A DNA stretch of 64,000 nt. Origin: Patiria pectinifera (taxonomy: Eukaryota; Echinodermata; Asteroidea; Valvatida; Asterinidae). The position numbers were made by a program, and so were the translations under genes. The stretch spans positions 30,555,366-30,619,365 of the forward strand of contig CM057135.1 of NCBI GenBank assembly GCA_029964075.1, given 5' to 3'. How positions within the stretch are numbered: position 1 is the first letter of the stretch; every line of letters starts with the position of its first letter. Shown here one piece after another: positions 21,670 to 36,600 of the stretch. The notes beneath the pieces were generated by a model. The model ran no database searches, was not told the DNA's origin, and was given only the letters and a program-made list of their open reading frames with translations.

Positions 21670-24600
21670 CTGCAAACCACAAAGGAGAAACAATATCAGA
21701 ATGAGTCAATCTGGGCTCTGTGCACCAGCATTTCTCTTCCCCCACGAACCAGTAAAGGGTATGACCTCCGGGAATGGTGGGGAGACACTTTTGAAAGGGG
21801 TGGCGGGTGGGGTTTATATCTCGTCACTCTAGAGGGATCCAAAAGTGGGCGGAGAAATGAACAAGTTTTAAGTGTTGGAGGGGGGGGGGGAGGGATAAGT
21901 CCCCCTCCCCCTTCCTGCTTCTGCGGCCTATGACCTCCACTTGTCCTCACTGGCACGCGGTGCTACTAGTTCATTTGTACTGACTTTTAGCCATGTAAAA
22001 CAAAAATTACCCAAAACTCAATTTGTTTAGAATACAAAATCGTGAAGTTTAAAAATCGTTCCAATTTGGCACAGCATTCCTATTACAACTGAACGCCCTT
22101 CTTGCTGACGACTGACACAAACCATGTACCTCTATGATGGTGCGTCCCTCAGCCATGACGAAGTTGAGCACCATGAAGATAGGAATCATTGTAGGAGCGA
22201 TGAACGCCATGACCCAGCCCAGAGCCTCACTCCATGCTGGGTATTGGTAAGTACCGTAGTAGACTGGCACGTACTCGTAGATACCAAATCCAATGATGAA
22301 CTGTCCACAAAAGAAAGTCATAAATTCAATGAGATAATAGCGAAACGTGCGATTCTTACATTATTATTGATCAAACCAAACCTCTGCCTCATTGTGCTCA
22401 GTATGTATTTTTGTTCAAGACCTCATATGATTATTAATTTAAAGTTTGATCTTCCCATTTTTTTATTTTTTAATCTTTAATTCACATCTTTTGTAAAACG
22501 CCTGTTACTTGTTTTTACTTCAAATGCCCTCTTTTGACTGTTTAGCTATAGCGTTGGCATCCAAAAAGTCAATTACTTGAAATGCAGTTGCTATTACAGA
22601 TGGAAAAGGACTGCTTGGCTTAATTATTTCGTTGACAGTTGAAAAATTGTTGAATGTTTAATTTGAAGTGTCTATGAAACAACTGTTTTGCTTATTATGA
22701 TGGTTCTGCACACTTACCAGGATGATCGCCGGTGTGACGAAGAGCCAACAGATGCAGTACCACCACCAGAACACGGTCTCATAACCCAACATCTTCTTGA
22801 TATCACCGATGAAACGCCGGAATCCTGCAAGTCGGCCAATCAGAGAAGATTAATGATTACCTTGGCAACATCACTCATGCATCACACTTGCAAACACTAT
22901 ATTTAGGCTTTTCTGTTCTCTCAGCAAGAATCAGGCAATAGTGCCATCAACAGATCATGCACAGATAGGATAGAACGTACTGCAAGTAGCACACTAATGA
23001 GCGTACTTATTGACTGTGAGGATATCATATGACTGGTTACTGATACTGACCATAGAAATAGGCTATAGCGATGCATTCCGTCATACCAACGATCATCAGA
23101 GATATCCAAGCACTATACCAGTTGATCAACTCAAACACGTAGATACCACCCTGACGAGAAAAAAAATTAATCCATGTCTTACAAACTATTGTGATAGTAA
23201 ATTTGTAAGTTTTTGATTCTTCCACTCTTGGAAAGCATTGAACATATATCCTCAGTGCAGGCCACACACTGAATTTAAATTTACACCTCCCAATGCAAAA
23301 GCTTCAATCAAAAGTAACATATGACAGCAATTAAACGGTCTGTTCATAGAGGAGGGGAGATTATTTCAAGAATTCTTTATAAGCCTGATGATCAGGGGTA
23401 ATAATCATTTACCCATTACTGGTATGTGATTTTGGGTGCAATCCATCGTCTAGTGTTCCCGTTTCTTACCCTTGTCACCAGAGGTAACCCCAAGAGGAAG
23501 AACAAGCAGCAGATGCCAAGAGCAAACAGGGTCTTCCGTTTCCTGAGATGGTCAGGAAACTGGTCGATGAAGCCACTGATGACAGTTTCTGTCATGCCAA
23601 ACTGTCAGTAGGAAAAACAAACAACCAGTCAGCACGGATGCTGTGATTAAACTGCTGGGTCTGTCAACATGGGCCCGACGGTAAGTGGGAATGGAAGAAA
23701 TAGTTGTCACACCACGGAATGTGCTGATAATGAATATTTTGTCATCAAGGTCAGAGGTTTCGGCAGGAAAAATTAAAAAGAGGAAAATGACTATGGAATG
23801 GAGAAATTGATTAGTGTTGGGAAATATACATCCCAAAGGCATAACCTCAATAGTGTATGTTCAGTTGTAAAACAGAAAATACTACATTTAAAGGGAATAT
23901 ACATCATTTGCTTTTGCTGTAATTTTCAAAAATGGATGGAATTGGGGGGTTGGAAATTTATAGCAAATATAGTTACACTGACTTTTTTGAGGTTTTGGGT
24001 TCGAAAATGCTATAAAAACTAAGGAAAACAATCATGTTCCTGTAGTCTGGTTCCCTGACTCCATTTAAGAAGAAACAGAGCAGTTTACATATATTGGGGA
24101 ATTGTAAGGTCACGGAACCAGTCCAGCTGGCTTGTACCCGTTCATAGGTGTGTAGTCGATTGCAAACAAGTGCGATGGTCAACTGGGGCCAGTATTTGAA
24201 AAAAAGCCAGTTTTTTCCAACGCTGATCGGCCGATCAGCGTTGGAAATTGATACAAAAATACCACTTTTCTTGAAAATGACAGTATACCAGGTGCCATGA
24301 TTTTACAGGATGCTTTACACTGTCATTCACTAAAAGTCCAGCAAGGTATTTCAAAATGATTTGGTAGTTTTATTTTTTGATGTTTGCAAATGTTGTATTT
24401 TCCCTTTAATACAGGATACTTACTCATTATAAAAAAGCTTTCCCGCTGCTTTTAATTTTCAAAGTGTTTAATTGTATACCCTTTTCAAACACAAAATAGG
24501 AATTGATTCGTCAACCTTTTCTTAAACATGCCCTAAAGTTCATAATGTTCTTACACTTCTATTGCACAAAGGGTACAGCCATCAATTTCAACTATGCTGC

Positions 24601-27600
24601 CATTGGCCAGTGGAAACCATGTGACTGCATTTCCTGTTGTGTGATTGGCCAGCATGACCTACCTGTGTGTCCAATCCGACAAGGAAGAGCATGAAGAAGA
24701 AGAGGAAGGACCAGAGAGGAGCCAATGGCATCTGGGCAATGGCCTCAGGGTAGGTGACAAATACAAGACCTGGACCTGCAATATGCAAAACAAACATGTT
24801 AAGGGTGATCTGATTGGTCAAGAGTTGTCACACTCATTAGCATATGTAATATAATTGGTGAAAAGTTGTCACATTATTAGCATATGTAATGCGATTGGTC
24901 CAAATGTTGCCACACTCCAACATGGGCCAATGTTGGCATGCAATTCCAAATGCAAGAGTTACAGTACAGAAGATTTGATTGGTTGAAAGCTATGAAATAA
25001 ACAATTACATGTAATTTGATTGGTCAAGGGTTGCATTCAGAGTTCGGTTCTTCAGGAGGTTATCTTACACTTTAAATGATAGAGAGTATTAAACATGGAC
25101 GGGGAATGGAGCTACTATACCTCTAAGTTGAGTGCATCTTAATCTTTTCAGTATTCAGTTTTTCAAGCCAACACAGCAAAAATATCAATTGTATCACAAA
25201 AGAAGAATTTTATTTTTTACCTTGGATAGCCACGTCCCTTATATCCATTCCTGTTTTTACTGACATGAAGCCCAGCGTTGCAAAGACCACAAATCCGGCA
25301 AAGATGCTGGTACTGCAGTTGATGATGGGAACCATGATTGCATCCCTAGGTATTAAAAAAAAAAATTGAACATCAATTTTAAGTTTCATCAAACTTCCTT
25401 ATCTTGTTTTACATCTTCTTGCGCATGTACTGTCTGCTTATTGCACTACTAGTGGCCATTTCAAGATTCCCTGAAGTGGTTGAAACTTGTAGGAGCACAA
25501 CGTTTAGGAAAAGAAAATGTTAAGGCAAACATTTGTTATGTTGGATTAAGTAATTTTTTACCTAAAGCAGTTGTGGTTGAACTTGTTGTAGCTGGAAAAT
25601 GTGAGGACACCGCCCCAAGCTGGGCCAAGAGAGTAGAAGATTTGTGAGGCAGCATCATTCCAAACCTTTCCAAAGAGAAAAGAAAGTCACCAAAGAAGTT
25701 ATAGAAATTTCTGTTTTTTAAAATATTTTTATACTAGTCGGTGATATAATCCTGTAAACCAAAACTAAAAGGAAGGAAGATTCGGGGCTAGAAAGTGTAA
25801 TTACGCTCAGGTTAAACTAAAAAATATAACCTTGAGCTATTTTATTCAAAGACAGACTTCTTCCCAAGAACCTCTAAATCTTGACTCAACATGTTGAAGA
25901 AAGACCCAACATCATCTTGATTACTTCAAGTCTCACCTTAGAGTTCTTGAGTAGCTTCCAGTCAGCATTCATGTAGTAATAGATGCCTTCACTAGCTCCC
26001 TCTAGTGTCAGAGCACGGATAAGTAAGCAGACGAGGATGACGTACGGGAAGGTTGCAGTGAAGTAAACGACCTATAATCATGAAGCAAGAATAAACATCA
26101 CATATTGGAATACTACGAATCAAAGTTGTATCAAACACTGAACCACAGAGAAACCTTACAAACATCAGTGATGAATTGAAGATTTCAGAATTGGGAAAAT
26201 AATAATTTATTGGGGCAATATGGATTGCTTAGGGACACAAGTAAATGTCCCTTGGCAGGGTTCCAGCCCACATTGCAAACAAGTGCGACACCACTCAGTC
26301 AGTGTCTCAAGGTACAAATGAATGTCTTGTCTTTCTATTAGCACCGCTCTTCCTATCAATCTGAACTGCCTCCTCGGTACTCTGCAAGCATCCCTTGCCT
26401 TGTTTAATGGTTCTTTCATCAATCTTACTCCCTCCTTCCCAGTTTCTCAATCCAACCTCTCTCACCAATTTGCAACCATTAGTGCAGTCCATTCATTACA
26501 ATTCGTCTTGCCTTTCCATCTTTTACATTTGACCTGCCAATTTTGTTTTTCTCTCTAAATGTAGTCCTACTTTGTACATTTCCTATTCATGTTTAAAGAT
26601 GTTTTCCACATGCAATATCCAGTGCTACTATGACACTCTTGGTTGTAAACAGCAATCTTATCTCGCTCGTAGGTTTGATAAACATGCTCTCTCTTCATCA
26701 GCATCAGGATGAAATTTGGGTTTCCGGTAAAGCCTCACCGCCCGTTGATTAAATTACTCTCGCAGTGCTTAAACGCAGCACCCAAGCACGCAGAACAAAT
26801 CATCTTGATCTATGCTTGAATGCTCACACCTCCAACATGCGGTGAAAGTCACTATATAGAATCAGGCTGTGTTGCCGATGGTTACTTGATATAATATTGT
26901 CTTTTTTACCGGAACATGGCCATACCTGTTCCGGTCAGAGCATACTGACCGGAACGTCGAGTTTATACCTCTGGTTCTTTTCAGAACCATTCTCTTAGTT
27001 GAGAAATTATTCGCACATGGTGTTTCCGCAAACCTTTCATTATTTAGTATCTCCACCATGCAAAGCCTCAAATCTTACTTCTGGCCACATCTGTATATAC
27101 ATCTTTAAATTTCGGCACAAGAACAAATCCATGGCTGTTGTGTCTCGTTTTTTAAATGGCCTGTAAATTTTGTAAGATAAACACTTCGTGTGCAGGTACA
27201 TAGCTATTTTTATAAATGAATAATACAAAATACTCTAGTAATTTAGTCGGTGAGAAGAGGGAAAAATTATAAATGCTGTAATTTAATTTTCATCATTGAA
27301 GTGAGAAGCACCTTCGTGATAAATTTAATCAAACAAATATTTTTTTGTGAGCGGGTTTTCTTTTTAACAAAACTGGCATTTCTGTATGCCTACAAGATAA
27401 TTGAAATATTGTTTATGTGAACAAGGTTTTAAAATTGATTTTTAATAGCGCAATGTCATGGAATTCATTTTTTTTTTATGTCACTCCATGGAAACATGAA
27501 TGATTGATGTGCACAGATCATCACTTTTTCACCTACAAAGAAATTTTAATACAGCGTTTTTTTTGCAAACAGCAAAGATTTGCGAAAAACAACAATGTGT

Positions 27601-30600
27601 TTGGAGCTGTATTAATGCATCAGAGAAAATGTTATTGAACTGTGAATGTGTGTTTTTTTTTATAAGGGTGATTGTTCGTTTAGTTTAAGAGTCTTCTGTC
27701 AAGTGAACTTTGTAATGAAATAGCGCCATAAAACTGAGTGAAGAGTCAAATTATGACGTGACCGACTGGTTTAATGATTACATTGCGCGCAAGCTGCCCC
27801 TTTTCAAACACACAACCTCCTTAATGGCATTACTTCAAAGCCCTTCTCATCTATTTTTAGTCCATATCGGGGGAAAAAGTTGCCCCTGAATAAATATTTG
27901 GTTTTGCATTATAAGCTAAGTTCGTTACAATTTGTGCCAAGCAAATTGTAGTTGCTTGTCGATACCTCTGTGTACAAAGTCTATTAGTGATGTCAAATGG
28001 ACACGTTTGGTGTTTACTCGGTTTTGATGTCTTTTTCAATAAGCCAGTGGTGTGTCATTGGTCCAAGAGGGGCACAGCCCCCTCCCCCCCCCCCAAAAGA
28101 AAGAAGCATTGTATTCCCTTATTCTCCACACTCCACAACATTCTTGACAATTTTGAGAAAAAAAAGAAAAGAAATGTGTAACATTTAAAACAATGAAAGA
28201 ACCCATAAGTTCACCTCCAGGTTCGTAGCCTCCCCCTCCCCCCTTTGTGTCCCGCTGCAGATAGGACCAAAGTTCTGTTATTGCAATGATCATAAATGTA
28301 TTGCACAATATGCAAAGACAAAGTACAAATCTAGCCTTTGCTACCTTTCCTGAAGACTTGACACCCCTGCAGATGCATAGGAAGACAACAACCCAGGATA
28401 GAAGAAGACACAGTGCCATCTGCCACCGGACTGGTCCCAAATCCTCTATTCCTTCACTCTTGTCCAATACAATCTTACTGCAATAGAAATGCATACAACT
28501 CATTTGAGAAGTCGTGATACCAGACTGGCAGTCAAATATATGCAATATTGACAAATGCTACTGACTGACTTGAACACTATTTCCCCCGTCCGTTTTCCCA
28601 GTTTCATTTTTGATCAAGAATGAATCATCAGAACTTTCAATTTGTTTGGCAACCATTTCCTTCCGAGATCCCTTGAAGAATTCACTTGGATATCAAGCTT
28701 TTCTAATTCAATAGGGTACTCTTTTGTTCACTCAGAAAATTTAATGAAATTTTGAAAATCATTTTCTTTTAAGAATCCATTAATCAATTAGTGGTCTGCA
28801 TAAACATCTGCCATCAGGCTAGCCTTGACTTTTCAAAGCCGTTCTGAATGTGCCAGCTGGTCTCATGGTAATGTAGAAATTGGAATAAAATTAATCAAAT
28901 CCTAGCCTGCTGTGATACATGTTCCTACAGTTTTATTTTAAAGGCCCAAAGTGCGTCATTGTCATCATCGTGTGGACTGTTTCTCATTTCGACACTTTAA
29001 TACACCTGTATTCTGTGAATTTTGTAACACCATCACTCCATATTTACACTGGTTTCAAACTATCAATGTTTCCACTTCAGTTTATATGTATTAAATGTGG
29101 AAGTATGAGCTCAGTGGACATTTTTGGCTGGGTGGAAAAAGTATATTTCTAATTTAAATGGTAGCGTATAAAAGCGGGCTTTCTCTAAACGGTAACTGTT
29201 TTATTTGAAAAGGTTAATTTTCAAATGTCAAGACTTTTTAATTTCACTTTTTAAACACAATTTCTGTCAGGGTCTTTAAATATTCTGTCGTGGATTTTCG
29301 AAGAGTCTGAATCTTTTATTGGAGTAATTTTGGGACTGTTTGTGTTCCTTACTTCCAGTAATCCTCAGCGGGTGTGACTGATCTGTCCGGCACACTCATA
29401 TTCATCATCTCCACCATAGTCTGGTTCAACCACGTCCCGTTCAGCATGGTGCCGTTGGGCGGCACGGCATACCCACAGTTGTCGGAGTTCCACACATTGT
29501 CACAGTTACTCCAGGGTAGTTCCAGGGTGAAAGACTTGAAGATGAAGAAAGCCGTCCACGCCATGATGATGTTGTAGTAGATGACCACCATGGCGGATAT
29601 GATGACCATAGCCCAGCCTATACCTAGTGTAAGTAGGACACCCAAATATTGGTTACAATGTATGATTTCATGAATGAAGTGCATATTTGCTGGTCCCATT
29701 CCCTGACTGACTGACTGACTGACTCCCCGACTGATTGAATGTCACTTTTGAGATGGGCAGTGCTGTCATATTGTGTTCCCCTCCAATGCCAATGCATTGG
29801 CTAAATCTAGCCCGTTTTGTATACAGATGTATGCAAAGACATCCAACGAATAGCCATTCCATTGAATACAATTTTGTGGACTTTTGAACCAGCTTGACTA
29901 GGTTTGTCTTGTTTTGTTTGTTTCATCAGCGCAATCAGAATGAAACCTTGCATAAAAGCCAACGTCATTCCACCATTCCCAGCCAAAATGTCAATTTGTA
30001 AATCAGTCCGCTTATCAATAGCTCTCCCAATTATTGATAAGAGTACAAAATACAAAATACTTGGCACCACTCAGCACATGAGTGTCAACACAGACTCATA
30101 CTTTGCACCCAGCTGAGTTAGAAACAGTCGCATTCAATAAATTGTTGGGCTCTTACAATGCCCCGTTCTTACTGTTGTTGACCTTCCTTATATAGGTCAT
30201 CATAATCAAACTATACAGGAAACGAACTTTTATACAAATATTCAGATTAATGTGCATTTGGCCAAATCGAGTGCTCCTATGTTCTCCACAAATCCCTAAA
30301 TTCTGTTTTAATCAAACGAACAGTCAACGGAGTAAAAATAAAAATCATTAAAGATTGCACATTATGCCAAGTTTTATAAACACATTTGAGAGTTTGCTTG
30401 AAAGACTTTGATCACTTTCAAAAGAGTACATTCATTTATCCTGAGATTTATCGACTGCTGTGGGATAACTATCATCCCTATATCCTCATCATTATTTGGA
30501 AAATGTGATCAACTCATAATCAGTGCGTCCTCACTTATACGAGGCAAACGACAGCATGGAGAATCCTTCCAATATGACTGTTTCCAAGCAGAGCATGAGG

Positions 30601-33600
30601 TAGGAAGCCACTGGCAATACCCCTGCAGCCAAAGGAGCTCTAAAATTACTTCTCATTTCACTGTTTCAGAAAGAGCGGACTGATTGTAGTTTTCTGCTTT
30701 ATTAAACCCAGAGAAATAACACAAGATGACAGATGTATGTCGCATACTTAATTGGGGAAAGGGAGAATGCATTCCTACATTCACGATTGGAAGAATTCAA
30801 CCAGAACACTGGTATGAATTAATTGCTTAAAGATGTAGGGTAAAAATGTTCAGAAATTTCTGAAGGAAGTGTACCTAAATTTCTTAAGAGCATTTGATTA
30901 ATGCCTCTTTAAAACATCTTCAAGTGCTTTTTCACAAAAATATAAAAAAAATCTATTACAAATCATGTTTTTTTTCTTCAAATCATTTCTCAATAGGTGA
31001 AGTTACTCAGTTTAAACAATTTATCAGTTTAAACTGTAGCATTTATGCATTTCTTACAAACAATGTAAACTGGTGCATGCATAAAAACCTGCATAAAATA
31101 AATCATGAATTTTTTAACTATTCAAATGTTAATAAAAGCTCTTGATGGTATTAAATTAAATTTGGGAATGAAAAAATTCAATAGCAAGGTTGGCGAGGGG
31201 TGATTTTTTAAGAGAGGAAAGTAAATATTCTTGGTTGACTACCAGAGGCACGCTGTGAATTGATAAAAGGCCACCCTCTCTATGAGATACGTGTGAACAA
31301 TGGAGTCAACTTGTGAGAGTAATTTGTATTCTATAAATATCTTGCATCTTTAATTTTGTGCAGCGCTATTGTACTCACAGCACGTGGGAAATTTTGGCAG
31401 AATGCCTAATTCATAATTTTGAATGATATCTGACCGAACGCGTTCAACAATAGAGGACTGTATTTCACTTACAACAACACACTTCTTATGTTATTGAACA
31501 TCAATTGTAAAAGTACTCTTTTTGCTTACCCTTTTTTTTAAATTTTTAAATTTTTTTTAATGTTGTTCTTTTTGTAACCGGTGAAATATTTTAAGCATAT
31601 TTAATCAGATCTTTTTGTCACCCTTTGGTTTTTCCCATTTCTACTGAAAGTTTTATTATCATTTTATATCCCAATAGTCGGTACGTGGGATTGCTTTTTC
31701 ACAAGTTTTGGATTGTTTTCATGTTCACGCATTTTCCAAGTATTGAAATTATTATTATCTTCATTGTTTTATGTACATGTTCATTTAAAGGGAAGATACA
31801 ACATTTGCAAACATCAAAATACGAAATGATCAAATTATCACGAAATGACTCACTAAATTGTTAGAGATTGACAGTCAAAAGCATCCTGTAAAATCGTGGC
31901 TCCTGGTGTGCTGACAATTTTAAGAAAAACTGTATTTTTCCAACGCTGGTAGGCCGACCAGCGTTGGAAAAAAACTGGTTTTTTTTTTCAAAAACTGCTC
32001 TTATTTTTTCATATTTTAGTTATTCCGCATTTTTTTTTTTAGTTCTTTGCAAAAAATTACACACCTGTGAAGGGGTACAAACCTGCTAGAGTGATTCTCT
32101 GACCTTACAATTCCCCAAAGTCTTTACGTTTCTCCGTTTCGTTTTTAGTGGGGTCGGGGAACCAGACTACAAGAACATGATTGGGTTCTTGGTTTTTCCA
32201 GCATAAACAAGCCCAAAACGTGAAACAAGTCAGTTTTTGCTATTACATACTAATCCTCCAAATCCATTTATTTCTGAAAATTGCAGCAAAAGCACATGTT
32301 AGTGTACATTCTCTTTAAGGACCACTGTGAGAAAATCTGTCCTTTGGCCCTGAGTGGGTCAGCCACACATTCCAAGTTTCTGGATAGGTACAGTAATCAA
32401 CTCCAGGCAGGAGGCCCAACCGCATGGTCCAGACTGGAGACTTTAGTTTCTAGCTCATTATTATTCATTAGATAGACTCTAGCTTTTCTACACTAGTTAC
32501 TTTGTTTTATAACCCCTAATTAGCTCTGTTTATTCCTAATCCATGTGTGGTTTGTCCAGGAATGTGAGGCACTGGCCAACGCGATCCTGTGGTTTAGATT
32601 AGCTTGATTCAGTCTTGTCAGTCTTGTGTGTTAGCCACCAACAAGAGTACACAGATGTTGTAAAGTCTTGTGATTTTAAGACCGTTACAGCGCTGGCTGC
32701 GCTTTCTGGCCAACATCCTGTGGTTTAGATTAGCTTGATTCAGTCTTGTGTTAACCACGGACAAGAGTACACAGATGTTGTAAAGTCTTGTGATTTAAAG
32801 AAGGTTTTACAGCGCTGGCTGCGCTTTGCTGCCATGCGGCCACTGAGAAATAAAAGCAGTATATTTCCATCTCAAACTTGAAGAGCCTGTTCCCCAGGTC
32901 ACATTTTGAACTGCATCATTTTATAAATCACTCTTTTAATCCCATAAACCCAGAGTGTGAAACTGCGCTGTAAGGAGTCAGAATCTAACCTCTTAAATCA
33001 AAAGCAGGAGGAGAAATCCAACTCCAAGAGGTTGAAATTGGAGGTTATAATAGAAAGGGAAATTGACGTCCATGAAAACAATTTCAGTGTTACTAGGACA
33101 CTTGGAAGAGTTGGACTCCTAGAGACAAGGCACGGCTCCCAAATTAAATTTGGTCAATGTACTTAAATCATTGCATCCTTGGCGGTGATACCCAGCTTGC
33201 CAAGAGACACCCAAGAAGTCAACGGGATAAACATTAACTTCATTTCCTGCAGTCTGTATGACTTAGACACTACTTTGCCTATCACTGAGTCTGATGAAAG
33301 ACATCATCAAAGGAAACCACTTTTAATTTGACCTTTATTTTCGCCAAAAAAAAATCATAAAGATTTTGCCAGCCAAGATTGCATTGATTATGTAGGATTC
33401 AAGAACAATTTTGCAGAAAAATGAATAGGCCTACAGCTTTGCGAAACAGCTAGTTTTGGCCATAAATTCTTGGCTTCCACAAGGATCATGCTATAAATTT
33501 AGGTCCACTGTTTATTTTCTTGTCCCTGTTACAACTAGGGTTTTATAATTATCATTATGAATAGCAAACTACCTAAAAATCATTTGTGGTTCTTTACGAT

Positions 33601-36600
33601 GCTTGAATGGCAGATTACAGAGTAGCAGGGACAGGAAAAATTTCGGACCATAAATTTATGGAATCACCCACAAATTATTGCATTTTGTTATCATTTACAC
33701 AATACTGCATCCCCCCAAAAAACCATTTCCTGACAATGTACAATATTATAACTATTTAAAAAATCATTCAATACATTTTGAATATCCAGGAGGTTAGTAA
33801 TCATCATACCTGCAAAGAGGGGACAGGCTCTCCAGATCGTGACCGGCCCCTGACTGGCATACTGACCAAAGGCCGTCTCCAGAAAGAACAGGGGCATGCC
33901 GGCCAGAAACAACATCATGATGTAGGGAATCAGAAACACTCCTAGCACCAAAGGAAAGAGAATTGAAAAAAAAATGAGTTATTTCATGCAGCTTTGGCTT
34001 AGTAAGATACAGGGCATTCACTGGCTATCTGCCTCTTGTTATTGGGAAATATACCCTCTGAAGCTACCCCCCCCCCTTATTCATATAATTGCAACAACTA
34101 ACACTTCCAACTTGGAAAATGACACTTCAGATCTCTTATTCCAAATAAGGCCCAAAAATGACTCGCAAATAATAAGGAATTAGAGACACAATGACCACAG
34201 ATTTTTTTGCCTGTTTTAAAAGTATAGGAAAGGTCAGGATTTGAGTGCCTATTTGGGAAACTGCATCAATTTCTAACTTAATGTTTATTTTCCTGTAATA
34301 ATAAATCATTTTTGAAGGGGAAACAATTAAATTTGATTGAATAGGAAAACTTGAAGTTGCGATTCACCTCCACCGTGTCTGTAGCAGAGGTAAGGGAACC
34401 TCCAGATGTTACCGAGTCCCACGGCATACCCCACACAGGACAAGATGTAGTCCATCTGTCGCCCCCAGTTACCCCTCTCAGCTACCTGGGTTGTGGTTGC
34501 TGTGTCCGCTGCAATGACCTCGTAGCCATTTCCATTTGGCTGTGTATTACAAACAAAGATACAATTCTAATAGCAGGAAGTTGGGGGTTCGAGTCCCACC
34601 TGAGTGAGCTTGTAGTACACATGGGAGTATCTATATTACAGTACATTTCTTTGTTATGGGTCGTCATTCTATGAGTGTAGCGTCCAAAGTGTGACATTTT
34701 TCCTGTCCCTGTTACCTTGGTACTTTGTAATTTACCATTCAAGTGTCATTGAGAGCGACTTCAAACCATTTTGTATTTGTTTGGTAGGTAGTTTGCTATT
34801 CATAATCACTCTTGGAGGACGACTGTGTTAGGGAGACGACTGCATTGTGTCATGTGTAAAAGTGGACCCTGAATTTATTAAATGACCCATCTGTACTATT
34901 ATTGCTCCTTTATGGCTGGCTTTAAAAAAAATTTTCTTCACAAAACAAGTACCTAACCAGTTTAGTTTCAACAGAACGTACAATGTAGCCACGAACCATT
35001 CTTTAGTTGGCTCAGAGCAAACTTTTTATTACGCCCTGCAAAAATAAGAAAGCCATAATAAAAAATATGTATTTTTAGATGATAAGCATATGTTACATAA
35101 ACTCCAGTGACTCGGAGGCTCCGTCATATTCCAAATTGAAGTCTACTGACACTGTTTCTGTTTTTGAGCAGTCATAATGTGAACCCAAAAAAAGTGGATC
35201 ACGTCTCCCATATTAGGCAGCTTTTTTTTTTTGCTTCTATTACTTTGACTGGATGGCTGGCTTAAAAAAAAATTGTCTTCACAAATTAATATTCATGAGT
35301 AGAAACGAGGAAGAACAAAAGACAAATGGACAATAATTGCAGCCTCTCATTTCCAACAAGCCTCCTTCTACAGTATCAGATTTAGAGGGGCGGTTGCAAT
35401 TCCCTCTGCCGTTCAGCAACTGCCTAATTGTATAAACTATTAAAATGGGACCAAAAAATAACAGAGCAAACTTTTATTATGCCCTGCAAAAACCAAAAAG
35501 CCACAAAATCCTTTTTTTTTGTTGAAAATAAGCATATTTTATTGCTTATGCAGAAATTTATGATTCGTACAGTCTAGCCACGAACCGTTCTTTCGATAAT
35601 TCAGAATATAATTTTTTTACGTCTGTGCAAAGACAAAAAAAGCCATAATTTTGTGTATTTTTAGATGACAGGCATGTGTTACATTAACTCCAAGGACTTT
35701 AGAGGATCCGTCAATCTCCAAATTGAAGTTTGACGTATTTATTTTCGGGTAGCCATGTGCAGCACCAGAAATGCGCTTCAAAAGTTAGATTATGTCTTCC
35801 ATTTTATTTGCCGAGGCAGCAACCAACTTCCAATTGAGCAAGCAGTGATCAAACTCCTTTTTGTGCCGTAGTGTGGTTAGGGTTTGTGACTCATGATCAG
35901 AGGGTCAGGAGTTCGAATTCAGGTGCTGGCCATTATGTTGTGTCCTAGGGCAGACTTCATCCATACTTGCCTCTCTCCAACCAGGAGTATAAATGGGTGC
36001 CGGCATTAGCTGTGGAGTAACCTGCGATGGACTAGCATCCCATCCAGGGGGAATAGAAATATTCTCTGAACCGGATTTAAATGCCGGCGCTGCCCATGGC
36101 CCAATGGGCCACACTTGCTCCTGACAGACTTTACTATTTAATTACTACTTTTTATCATCAAAAAAGTGGTGGGTAAATGCCCCCATGCCCACCCTCGAAG
36201 AAAGATAAATTGAGAATATGCTGGCAAAAGTACAGGTATTTTTTTTTAGGGGGGGGGTGGCGAAATGTGCATTACCCCCCTCTAGAAAAAATCCTGGCGA
36301 CGCCCATGGCATTCGACGTGGCAGTCCCTGGCAGGTAGGTGTGTGTGTGTGTTCCATAATTATTTGAATAATAATCTAAAGTCTTTATTCCCGAACAACA
36401 AAGTTTACCGTACAGAGGAGCCAGTTGATTGGCCAAGATCCATTGATCACGCCCCTTCGTTTTAGCGAGGAATGTGATTTGCCAGGACGACCGTCATGAC
36501 GAGCTGTCACGAACCGTCATGACTAACCGTCCAAAACGAAAGAACGCTGACCTCAAGTAGTGATGGTGGTTTGTCCGTTTGTATGGGAAGATTATTATAC

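Noticed and set aside
28036-28554. 172-codon minus frame read as one exon
   Set aside because: Only 28345-28477 lies between splice sites; the rest is intron with a poly-G repeat.
34585-34610. Possible tRNA gene
   Set aside because: Only the T-arm/B-box is convincing; no acceptor stem or anticodon arm folds, so it is called a SINE fragment.
35862-35930. Possible functional tRNA gene
   Set aside because: The head has A and B boxes but lacks a paired acceptor stem and continues into a SINE body.
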